This document shows, piece after piece, positions 13,562-19,824 of a stretch of 19,827 nt of DNA. Where the stretch lies: contig JAYEKM010000005.1 of assembly GCA_034661035.1 (NCBI GenBank), positions 1-19,827 of the forward strand, read 5' to 3'. Source of the DNA: JAGYLJ01 sp034661035 (lineage in GTDB: Bacteria > Patescibacteriota > Minisyncoccia > Phycocordibacterales > UBA12079). Positions within the stretch are counted from its first letter, which is position 1, and every line of letters starts with the position of its first letter. Made by a program: the position numbers and the translations under genes. The notes beneath the pieces are model-generated. The model was not told the DNA's origin. It did not search any database and worked only from the letters and a program-made list of their open reading frames with translations.

Positions 13562-13700
13562 ACCCTGTTAAATAAAATTTGTTGTGACAAATTTTAACTT
13601 TAAATTTCCTTTATTATATAATAATATGAGATGTTAAAGATAAATTTTATTATAAACATGATCGATAGACTTTATTAAATTTAAAATTATTTAACAGGGT
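13562..13700. repeat. Palindromic element, copy e of the AYCCYGTTARAW family
   Basis: The outer arms ACCCTGTTAAATAA and TTATTTAACAGGGT are perfect inverted repeats at 13562-13575 and 13687-13700. A short hairpin, AAAATTTGT/ACAAATTTT (13574-13582 with 13587-13595), follows the left arm, and a longer AT-rich pairing region fills the rest. The right end is followed by AA and the ATG of the glycosylase gene, the same GGGTAAATG junction as in front of def. Confidence 0.86.
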
Positions 13701-13702
13701 AA

Positions 13703-14296
13703 ATGGAATCAAAAACAGAACAAATGAAACAAATAAAAGATGAGATTTTAATTTTAAAAAAATCTCCTCTTTATGCTGAAAGAATAAAGAATGAAGTTTT
13801 CCCTGTAATTGGGGAGGGAAGTCATAATGCTCAGATTATGTTTGTCGGTGAAGCTCCTGGAAAAAATGAAGCGAAAACAGGGCAACCTTTTTGTGGTGCT
13901 TCAGGTAAAGTTTTAGATGAATTATTAGATTCTATTTCTCTGAAGAGAGAGGATGTTTATATTACTAATATTGTCAAAGATAGACCAACAGCCAATCGTG
14001 ACCCTTCATCAGAAGAAATTGAAATTTATGGTCCATTTCTGGATAGGCAAATCGAGATAATCCAACCGCAGGTAATTGCGACACTCGGTAGATATTCAGC
14101 AGAATATATAATGAAGAAATTTGGTTTGGAAGATGAGATAGAAAGTATAGGTAAAATGCGAGGAAAAACTTTTGAAGTGGGAACTTCTTATGGAAGAATT
14201 AAAATAATTCCTTTACTTCATCCGGCGGTCGCCCTCTATAATTCATTTTCTCGTGATGATTTAAAGAAAGATTTTAGGTCACTTGATAATAAATAA
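13703..14296 (+). CDS. Uracil-DNA glycosylase, family 4-like, lacking the Fe-S cysteines
   Basis: The enzyme removes uracil from DNA at the start of base-excision repair. The 197-aa protein shows the family 4 motifs: FVGEAPGKNEAKTGQPFCG (motif 1 and the PFxGxxG loop), VYITNIVKDRPTANRDP, PQVIATLGRYSAEYI, and the second catalytic motif LLHPAVAL. Family 4 enzymes normally carry four Cys ligating a 4Fe-4S cluster, in CxxCpL, KCRPP.NR and a following helix. The equivalent positions here appear to be Leu, Ser (KKSPLYAERI), Asp (KDRP) and Tyr (EIEIYGPFL), so the cluster is probably absent. The start is 2 nt after palindromic element e. Confidence 0.87.
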   Translation: MESKTEQMKQIKDEILILKKSPLYAERIKNEVFPVIGEGSHNAQIMFVGEAPGKNEAKTGQPFCGASGKVLDELLDSISLKREDVYITNIVKDRPTANRDPSSEEIEIYGPFLDRQIEIIQPQVIATLGRYSAEYIMKKFGLEDEIESIGKMRGKTFEVGTSYGRIKIIPLLHPAVALYNSFSRDDLKKDFRSLDNK

Positions 14297-14308
14297 ACCT
14301 TTTTGATA

Positions 14309-14337
14309 TTGACAGTTGTTTATTTAGACGATATAAA
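14309..14337 (+). promoter_or_regulatory. Sigma70-type promoter of the zinc-ribbon gene
   Basis: TTGACA (14309-14314), a 17-nt spacer and TATAAA (14332-14337) form a near-consensus promoter, with a leader of about 40 nt before the ATG at 14383. Confidence 0.78.
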
Positions 14338-14382
14338 CTGAAAAGGCTGTATCTCTTAAAAATCTTCTGGGAGGAGATCAAA

Positions 14383-14550
14383 ATGGGAAAGAAAGAAGGG
14401 ACTTTAGAAATTCGTTGTTCGGAATGCGGAAAGAAACATGATGTTCCTTTTAGCCAAATCTTTAATAAGGGATATCATAAGAAGTTGTTCTTTGCTGAAG
14501 GAATTATTTGCCCTGAATGCAAGGGGGCTGATTCCACCGGAGGAAAATAA
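14383..14550 (+). CDS. Small zinc-ribbon-like protein, 55 aa
   Basis: ATG at 14383 is preceded by GGGAGGAGATCAAA, a strong Shine-Dalgarno site. The 55-aa product has two Cys pairs, CSEC (residues 12-15) and CPEC near residues 43-46, separated by about 27 residues with a central basic helix-like stretch (FNKGYHKKLFF). This spacing fits a zinc ribbon or knuckle. The promoter at 14309 and the terminator at 14573 make it a single-gene unit, and the strong signals suggest high expression. I do not recognise a family; a nucleic-acid or ribosome-associated role is plausible but not shown. Confidence 0.82.
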   Translation: MGKKEGTLEIRCSECGKKHDVPFSQIFNKGYHKKLFFAEGIICPECKGADSTGGK

Positions 14551-14572
14551 AGGAAGGAGATCAACTCCGAAT

Positions 14573-14609
14573 CACCAAACCTATTTTTAGAGGTTTGGTG
14601 GTTTTTTTT
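14573..14609 (+). terminator. Intrinsic terminator of the zinc-ribbon gene
   Basis: CACCAAACCT (14573-14582) pairs with AGGTTTGGTG (14591-14600) around an 8-nt loop, followed by a run of eight Ts. Confidence 0.92.
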
Positions 14610-14661
14610 ATATTAAAAATATTATATACTTGGAATTAGTTTACTCATAAATAAATATTCT

Positions 14662-14718
14662 ATGAAAGCAAAAGAAATTAGCCCCTCTTCCACTAAAGTT
14701 ACAGAGGGCAAGATATGA
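14662..14718 (+). other. Possible 18-aa upstream reading frame before alaS
   Basis: A short frame, MKAKEISPSSTKVTEGKI, starts at 14662. Its bases GCAAAAGAAATTAG recur at the start of alaS (14768-14781), so the first codons look like a partial duplication of the alaS start. Inside it, GCCC(C)TCT (14681-14688) pairs with AGAGGGC (14703-14709). No Shine-Dalgarno site is present. It may be a leader peptide or a chance frame. Confidence 0.22.
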
Positions 14719-14762
14719 CAAAATTAAGTTTTTATTAAATCAAATAAACAGCAAAATCAATT

Positions 14763-16619
14763 ATGTTTGCAAAAGAAATTAGAGAAAAATATTTGAGGTT
14801 TTTTGAGTCCAAAGGACATACAATTATCCCAAGTGCTTCTATTATGCCAGAAAATGATCCTTCTACTTTGTTCACTGGTTCAGGTATGCAACCCATGGTG
14901 TCTTATTTGTTAGGAGAGGAACATCCAGCAGGAACGAGATTAACAGATTCTCAAAAAAGTTTTCGAACAGGAGACATTGAAGATGTTGGTGATAATCGTC
15001 ACACTACTTTTTTTGAGATGTTAGGAAATTGGTCTTTAGGTGATTATTTCAAAAAAGAACAAATTGAATGGATGTTTGAATTTTTAACTAAAGAACTAAA
15101 GCTTGATCCTAACAGAATTTATATTTCAGTTTTTCGTGGGGATAAAAAAATAGGTATTTCTCAAGATAAGGAAGCTGTCGAATTTTGGCAGGAAAGATTT
15201 AAAAGTGTTGGAATAGATGCTCTAGCTGTTGATATGGCCGAGAAAAAAGGAATGAGAGGTGGCAGAATTTTTTACTATGATGAAAAGGAGAACTGGTGGT
15301 CTCGATCAGGCACTCCAGATAATATGCCAGTGGGTGAACCAGGAGGACCGGATTCTGAAATGTTTTGGGACTTTGGAGCTGATTTAAAAATTCATGAGAA
15401 TTCATCTTATAAAAATCAGCCTTGTCATCCTGCTTGTGACTGTGGAAGATTTTTGGAGATAGGAAATAATGTTTTCATGGAATATGTAAAAACCGAAAGT
15501 GGTTTTCAGCCTTTGGAAAAAAAGAACATTGACTTTGGGGGTGGTTTAGAGAGATTGGCAGCAGCAGTTTTGGATAATCCTGATGTATTTATGGGTGATT
15601 TATTTAAGGAAATAAGATTAAAATTAGAAGAATTATCAGGTAGAAAATATGATGAAAGTAGTGAAGTTACTAATTCTTTTAGAATAGTGATGGATCATTT
15701 GAGAGGGGCTACTTTTATAATTGGAGACAATAAGGGAGTTACTCCATCTAATACTGACCAAGGATATATTGTTCGTCGTTTAATTCGCCGAGCAATTCGT
15801 TATGGAAAACAGTTGGGAATAGAAAAAGATAATTGGACAAAAGAAATTGCTGAAGTAGTTATTAATGAATATAAGGATGTTTATTCAGAGTTAGAAAAAA
15901 ATAAAGATTTTATTTTAGAGCAATTAGATAAAGAAGAAATACAATTTTCCAAAACTTTGGAAAAAGGTTTGAGAGAACTAGGAAAAGGGATTGATCCATT
16001 TGTCTTATTTACTACCTATGGTTTTCCTATAGAAATGACTCAAGAGATAGCCGAAGAAAAAGGGATAAAAGTAAATTTAAAAGATTTTGAAAAAAAGATG
16101 AAAAAACACCAAGAACTTTCCAGGACAGCTTCAGTGGGAAAGTTCAAAGGAGGTTTAGCTGATTCTTCTGAAGAAACTATTAGTTTGCATACAACTGCTC
16201 ATTTGTTATTAGCCGCTTTAAGAAAAGTCCTCGGGGAAGATGTTCAACAAAAAGGAAGTAATATTACACCAGAGAGGTTAAGGTTTGACTTTTCCTATGG
16301 TGAAAAATTAACAGATGAACAAAAAATTGAAGTAGAAAGATTAGTTAACGAAGCTATTCAAAAAGATTTGCCAGTTATTTGTGAGGAGATTTCTCTAAAT
16401 GAAGCAAAGAAGAATGGAGCGGTTGGAGCTTTTGATGAAAAATATGGAGAACGAGTTAAGGTCTATAAAATCACAGAGGGAGATGATATTTTTTCCTATG
16501 AGATTTGTGGTGGCCCTCACATAGAGAAAATAGGGGAATTGGGTAAATTCAAAATTACCAAAGAACAAAGCAGTAGTGCCGGCGTTCGCAGAATTAAAGC
16601 AGTTTTAAATTTTGAATAA
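14763..16619 (+). CDS. alaS: Alanine--tRNA ligase, reduced form
   Basis: This 618-aa enzyme charges tRNA-Ala. The catalytic core is complete: FFESKGHTIIPSASIMPEND, TLFTGSGMQPM, RHTTFFEMLGNWSLGDYF, FGGGLERLAA and YIVRRLIRRAIRYG. Between the recognition domain and the editing domain, the usual beta-barrel (with the TPFYAESGGQ segment) is missing: FKGGLADSSEE runs straight into the editing motif HTTAHLLLAALRKVLG. The editing domain is otherwise present, with CGGPHIEKIGELG. The protein ends after SSSAGVRRIKAVLNFE, so the C-terminal C-Ala/DHHA1 part is also absent; typical AlaRS is about 870 aa. A Cys-rich strip, CHPACDCGRFLEIG, occurs near residue 220. The frame ends cleanly, which points to an evolved short form rather than a broken gene. 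Confidence 0.96.
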   Translation: MFAKEIREKYLRFFESKGHTIIPSASIMPENDPSTLFTGSGMQPMVSYLLGEEHPAGTRLTDSQKSFRTGDIEDVGDNRHTTFFEMLGNWSLGDYFKKEQIEWMFEFLTKELKLDPNRIYISVFRGDKKIGISQDKEAVEFWQERFKSVGIDALAVDMAEKKGMRGGRIFYYDEKENWWSRSGTPDNMPVGEPGGPDSEMFWDFGADLKIHENSSYKNQPCHPACDCGRFLEIGNNVFMEYVKTESGFQPLEKKNIDFGGGLERLAAAVLDNPDVFMGDLFKEIRLKLEELSGRKYDESSEVTNSFRIVMDHLRGATFIIGDNKGVTPSNTDQGYIVRRLIRRAIRYGKQLGIEKDNWTKEIAEVVINEYKDVYSELEKNKDFILEQLDKEEIQFSKTLEKGLRELGKGIDPFVLFTTYGFPIEMTQEIAEEKGIKVNLKDFEKKMKKHQELSRTASVGKFKGGLADSSEETISLHTTAHLLLAALRKVLGEDVQQKGSNITPERLRFDFSYGEKLTDEQKIEVERLVNEAIQKDLPVICEEISLNEAKKNGAVGAFDEKYGERVKVYKITEGDDIFSYEICGGPHIEKIGELGKFKITKEQSSSAGVRRIKAVLNFE

Positions 16620-16707
16620 ACCTTTAAACTGGAATATTTAATTAGGGATAGTTAATAGCCTTGAGTTATTGGAGGAATCAACTTGTTTTCGTGTTTTCGT
16701 TTTTTTA

Positions 16708-16716
16708 TGGTAAAAT
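16708..16716 (+). promoter_or_regulatory. Extended -10 promoter upstream of the anchored large protein
   Basis: TGGTAAAAT fits TGnTAnnAT. The predicted start near 16723 gives a leader of about 80 nt to the ATG at 16805. No clear -35 box at normal spacing. Confidence 0.4.
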
Positions 16717-16804
16717 ATTTCAAGTTTTATAGACGTAATTTATTATCAACAATTAAGTATTATTAAGGACCCTAAACCCCAAAAAGGTGTTGGGTAAAGA
16801 AATT

Positions 16805-18124
16805 ATGATTAATGATAAAAAAATTCTTCAGGATGTGACTCCTCCGAAGAGATCTATTCAAGATATTCCAATACCTACAGGTAAAAATAGAAAGAACGAT
16901 TTAAACCGTTCCACTAGTAGGAAAAAGGCTGGTTTTTTTGGCTCTTCAAAAAGCAAAAAAGCAAAGAAAACAAAAAGAAATCTTTTAATTTTTGTTGTTT
17001 TGTTGGTATTACTTTCTTCAGCATTTTTCTTTTTGATGTCTTCCAGTGTTGTTATCACAATTACTCCTATCCAACTTCAGGAAAGAGTAGATGCTAGTTT
17101 TATTGCAGTTTCTGAAAAAGAAACAGGTGGAGTTCCTTTTGATATTATGATGTTAGATGAAACTGGTTCTAAAGAAGTGCAATCAACTAGTGAAGAAGTT
17201 GTTAAGGAAAAAGCTAGTGGGAAAATAGTAATCTTTAATAATTTTAGTAAAGTCGGTCAACGACTTATAAAAAATACTCGCTTTGAAACATCAGAAGGTC
17301 TAACTTATAGAATCCAGAATTCTGTTGTTGTTCCTGGACAAACTGTTGATAGTGAGGGAGAAACTGTCCCAGGAAATATTGAAGTAATTGTCTATGCTGA
17401 TCAACCAGGAGAGGAATACAATATTGGATTAGCTGATTTCACAATTCCTGGATTTGCAGGCTCTGAAAGATTTGATAAGTTTTATGCAAGATCTAAAACA
17501 ACTATGACAGGTGGTTTTGAAGGAGTAAAGAAAATCGCTTCTGAAGAAGATGTGGAAAAAGCTAGGGCAGAACTTTCTAAAGAATTAGAACAAAAATTAT
17601 CTACAGAGATTTTATCTAAGATTCCAGAAAATTTTATTCTTTATGATGAAGGTTTATTTGTAAGGTCAAGTTTTATTGGGACGGTTGATTCTGGAGAAGG
17701 TAAAGAAGATATGGTTGACGTTAAAGAAAAAGTTTCTGTATATGCTGTAATTTTTGATAGAGACAACTTAAATAGACAAATCGCAAATGATACCTTGGAT
17801 GATTATCAAGGTGAAGAGATAATGATTACCAATCTTGGAGATTTAAACTTTGAGATAAAGAATAGAGACGAAGTTGAGCCATGGACAGAAGGTCGTTTTA
17901 TTTTTTCTCTAAAAGGTGAAGTAAGTTTTGAGTGGCTTTATGACGAGGAAAAACTTAAAAATGACTTTGTAGGACAATCAAAGAACGAGACTAATATAAA
18001 TAATATTTTAGCTAATTATAGTGGTATAGAGTCAGCTAAAATGGAAATAACCCCTTTCTGGAAGAAATCATTTCCACGTAGTACGAGTAAGATTCAAGTC
18101 ATTAAAGACCTAGAGAATAATTAG
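16805..18124 (+). CDS. Membrane-anchored protein with baseplate-J-like extracellular region
   Basis: The protein is 439 aa from the ATG at 16805; a GTG at 16787 would add six residues. The first ~60 residues are a basic cytoplasmic segment, followed by one transmembrane helix (LLIFVVLLVLLSSAFFFLM). The extracellular part has a pattern reminiscent of baseplate J-like domains: ASGKIVIFNNFSKVGQRLI, then NTRFETSEGLTYRI, then VPGQTVDSEGETVPGNIEV, then ADQPGEEYNIGLADFTIPGF. A helical segment (EEDVEKARAELSKELEQKL) and a beta-rich C-terminus follow. Similar anchored proteins occur in CPR genomes without known function. It lies upstream of infA and may be transcribed separately. Confidence 0.62.
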   Translation: MINDKKILQDVTPPKRSIQDIPIPTGKNRKNDLNRSTSRKKAGFFGSSKSKKAKKTKRNLLIFVVLLVLLSSAFFFLMSSSVVITITPIQLQERVDASFIAVSEKETGGVPFDIMMLDETGSKEVQSTSEEVVKEKASGKIVIFNNFSKVGQRLIKNTRFETSEGLTYRIQNSVVVPGQTVDSEGETVPGNIEVIVYADQPGEEYNIGLADFTIPGFAGSERFDKFYARSKTTMTGGFEGVKKIASEEDVEKARAELSKELEQKLSTEILSKIPENFILYDEGLFVRSSFIGTVDSGEGKEDMVDVKEKVSVYAVIFDRDNLNRQIANDTLDDYQGEEIMITNLGDLNFEIKNRDEVEPWTEGRFIFSLKGEVSFEWLYDEEKLKNDFVGQSKNETNINNILANYSGIESAKMEITPFWKKSFPRSTSKIQVIKDLENN

Positions 18125-18202
18125 AGATTCTTCTAGTTTTAAGAAAAATACGAAAAAGACTTGAAAAATAATAGTAATTTTGTTAAGATTACTCCTGTTA
18201 TA

Positions 18203-18445
18203 ATGAATAATAAAGAAGAACAAGAACAACGGTACATAACGGGTACTGTCATTGAGGCTTTACCTAATACTCTTTTTCGTGTTGAGGTAGAGGAACCTGA
18301 TGAAAAAGAAGAAGAAATCATCTTGGTTTATTTAGCTGGTAAAATGAGAATTCATAGAATTAGGGTTCTTGTAGGCGATAAAGTTAAGATTCAATTAGAT
18401 TCTTATGGTGGGCGAGGTAGAATTGTTCAAAGGTTAAGAAGGTAA
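18203..18445 (+). CDS. infA: Translation initiation factor IF-1
   Basis: IF-1 binds the 30S A-site during initiation. Most family positions are matched: ITGTVIEALPNTLFRVEVEE, LAGKMRIHRIRVLVGDKVKI and GGRGRIVQRLRR. A TTG at 18161 would give a 94-aa protein, but the extra residues are not IF-1-like; the ATG at 18203 (MNNKEEQEQRYITG) gives the normal ~80 aa and is chosen. Relative to E. coli IF-1 there is a ~5-residue acidic insertion (EPDEKEEEI) in a loop. It heads the infA-rpmJ-rpsM-rpsK cluster, the order found in most bacteria. Confidence 0.93.
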   Translation: MNNKEEQEQRYITGTVIEALPNTLFRVEVEEPDEKEEEIILVYLAGKMRIHRIRVLVGDKVKIQLDSYGGRGRIVQRLRR

Positions 18446-18479
18446 TATTTTTCTAATTCACTATTGCTCATAAGGAAAT
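18445..18479. repeat. Leader repeat C, copy 1 (before rpmJ)
   Basis: TTTTCTAATTC, a short variable part and TGCTCATAAGGAAA lie directly before the rpmJ ATG. The same pattern precedes rpsK (19222-19259). Flanking TATTTTTCT/AGAAAAATA-type sequences can pair, forming a hairpin next to the start codon. Confidence 0.6.
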
Positions 18480-18480
18480 T

Positions 18481-18594
18481 ATGAAAGTTAAAACATCAGT
18501 CAAAAAAATATGTGTAAAATGTAAGACCGTTAGAAGAAATGGTCGAGTTCGCGTTGTGTGTGAGAATCCAAGGCACAAACAAAGACAAAGGTAA
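18481..18594 (+). CDS. rpmJ: Ribosomal protein bL36
   Basis: This 37-aa protein begins MKVKTSVKKICVKCKTVRRN and ends with NPRHKQRQR. The zinc ligands Cys11, Cys14, Cys27 and His32 are all kept, so this is the metal-binding (C+) form that joins the 50S subunit. AAGGA lies 5 nt before the ATG. It sits between infA and rpsM as in the classical cluster. Confidence 0.97.
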   Translation: MKVKTSVKKICVKCKTVRRNGRVRVVCENPRHKQRQR

Positions 18595-18613
18595 GAATTA
18601 AATTTATAAAAAT

Positions 18614-18991
18614 ATGAGAATACTAGGAATTACAATACCAGAAGAAAAAAGATTAGAAATAGGTCTAACGGTTTTATTTGGTATAGGTAGGTCAAGAGCT
18701 CATGAAATTTTAGAAGGAGTAAAAGTAGATTTTTCAAAAAAACCTAAAGATTTATCTACAGATGAAGAAAATAATATCAGAAAGGCAGTTGAAGAATATA
18801 AATTGGAAGGTGATTTAAAAAGAGAAGTCTCTGGTAATATAAAAAGGTTGATCGATATTAAAGCCTATAGAGGAACAAGGCATGTTAGGAAATTACCAAG
18901 TCGAGGCCAAAGAACAAAAACAAATGCTAGAACATTACGTGGGAGTAAAAAGACTATGGGATCTGGAAGAAAAGCTACGACTAAAAAATAG
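18614..18991 (+). CDS. rpsM: Ribosomal protein uS13
   Basis: S13 sits in the 30S head and contacts tRNA and the 50S subunit. The 125-aa protein shows the family signature: LGITIPEEKRLEIGLTVLFG, GIGRSRAHEIL, then NIKRLIDIKAYRGTRHVRKL, then LPSRGQRTKTNARTLRG, with a basic Lys-rich tail. The ATG has no clear Shine-Dalgarno site. It is followed by a 121-bp repeat block and a further palindrome before rpsK, an unusually large spacer in a normally tight ribosomal cluster. Confidence 0.98.
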   Translation: MRILGITIPEEKRLEIGLTVLFGIGRSRAHEILEGVKVDFSKKPKDLSTDEENNIRKAVEEYKLEGDLKREVSGNIKRLIDIKAYRGTRHVRKLPSRGQRTKTNARTLRGSKKTMGSGRKATTKK

Positions 18992-19112
18992 TATTTTGCC
19001 CACAGATTTGAATTCAGTTTACTGAATTCAAATCTGTGGTTGCAAAATATTATCCTGTTAAATCTTTTGCTTTGCAAAAGAGCAAAATCTTTGATTTTGC
19101 ATTTAATAGGAT
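18992..19112. repeat. 121-bp duplicated block, copy 1 (after rpsM)
   Basis: Begins one base after the rpsM stop. Part 1 (18992-19050) is a long hairpin: CCACAGATTTGAATTCAGT pairs with its complement, with ATTTTGC/GCAAAAT as outer arms. Part 2 (19052-19112) is copy f of the AYCCYGTTARAW family, with arms ATCCTGTTAAAT/ATTTAATAGGAT and two inner hairpins, CTTTTGC/GCAAAAG and GCAAAATC/GATTTTGC. The whole 121 bp recurs after rpsK with about nine differences. Confidence 0.92.
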
Positions 19113-19138
19113 AGTGTGTGCAATCAGAGTAAAGTGGG

Positions 19139-19233
19139 TTAGAAAAATAACCCCAGTGAAATATCATCTAAATTAAAAATTTAGATGATTCAAATTCTGA
19201 AGAATTTGAATTTCACGGGGTGATATTTTCTAA
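19139..19233. repeat. Nested palindrome before rpsK (outer stem with two inner hairpins)
   Basis: The outer arms at 19139-19162 (TTAGAAAAATAACCCC then AGTGAAAT) and 19210-19233 pair over 24 nt with a few mismatches. Inside are a 12-bp hairpin ATCATCTAAATT/AATTTAGATGAT (19163-19189) and a 9-bp hairpin TCAAATTCT/AGAATTTGA (19190-19209). The layout, an outer stem closing two hairpins, matches the AYCCYGTTARAW elements although the terminal sequence differs. Confidence 0.85.
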
Positions 19234-19259
19234 TTCGCTTTGCTCATAAGAAAAATATT
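19222..19259. repeat. Leader repeat C, copy 2 (before rpsK)
   Basis: TATTTTCTAATTCGC, then TTGCTCATAAGAAAAATATT, directly before the rpsK ATG. It resembles 18445-18479 before rpmJ. The outer ends pair as a short AT-rich stem, close to the initiation site of both ribosomal genes. Confidence 0.6.
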
Positions 19260-19703
19260 ATGGGAAAAAAACGAATTGTTAAAAAAATGGGGAAATCTGG
19301 AGCAGGTAAAAATACTGCTTTGAAATCAAGGTTTTTAAGTCGTGTCTCTAAAAAGAAAATTGAAACTGGGATTTTACATGTTCAGTCCACTTATAATAAC
19401 ACGCGTGTTTCTTTAACTGACAGGGAAGGTAATTTAGTCTGTTCACTATCAAGTGGAGCTCTTGGGTTCAAAGGTGCGAAAAAGGGAACTCCTTTTGCAG
19501 CAGCCAAAGCAGGAGAGTTAATTGGCGAAACAGCGAAAGGGATGGGAGTTAAAAACGTTGATGTTATTGTAAAAGGAGTAGGTGCAGGAAGAGAATCTTC
19601 TATTAGGGCTTTCGTATCTAATGGGATTCATATTAACTCTATAAAAGATATGACACCAATTCCTCATAATGGTCCAAGACCTAAAAAACCAAGAAGGGTA
19701 TAA
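19260..19703 (+). CDS. rpsK: Ribosomal protein uS11
   Basis: S11 lines the mRNA exit region of the 30S platform. The 147-aa protein has the family motifs: GILHVQSTYNNTRVSLTD, SSGALGFKGAKKGTPFAA, VIVKGVGAGRESSIRAF, and the C-terminal MTPIPHNGPRPKKPRRV. The N-terminus is longer and more basic than usual. Its stop is directly followed by the second copy of the 121-bp repeat block, and the next gene (expected rpsD) lies beyond the window. Confidence 0.98.
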   Translation: MGKKRIVKKMGKSGAGKNTALKSRFLSRVSKKKIETGILHVQSTYNNTRVSLTDREGNLVCSLSSGALGFKGAKKGTPFAAAKAGELIGETAKGMGVKNVDVIVKGVGAGRESSIRAFVSNGIHINSIKDMTPIPHNGPRPKKPRRV

Positions 19704-19824
19704 TATTTTGCCCACAGATTTGAATTTAGTTTACTGAATTCAAATCTGTGGTTGCAAAATATTATCCTGTTAAATCTTTTGCGAAGCAAAAGAACAAAAT
19801 CAAAGATTTTGTATTTAATAGGAT
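19704..19824. repeat. 121-bp duplicated block, copy 2 (after rpsK)
   Basis: Begins directly after the rpsK stop. It has the same length and order as 18992-19112, including copy g of the AYCCYGTTARAW family (19764-19824). Differences fall in loops (TTT replaced by GAA; TTT replaced by AAA) or in paired positions: the G-C closing pair of the second hairpin in copy 1 is A-T here, and one G-C pair in the first stem becomes G-T. The window ends 3 bases later. Confidence 0.92.

Noticed and set aside
18161..18202. TTG start giving a 94-aa IF-1
   Set aside because: The added 14 residues have no IF-1 similarity, and the ATG at 18203 gives the normal family length.
18196..18204. TGTTATAAT box as an infA promoter
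   Set aside because: It overlaps the chosen ATG, so transcription would begin inside the gene with no later start that keeps the IF-1 domain. It is probably coincidental.
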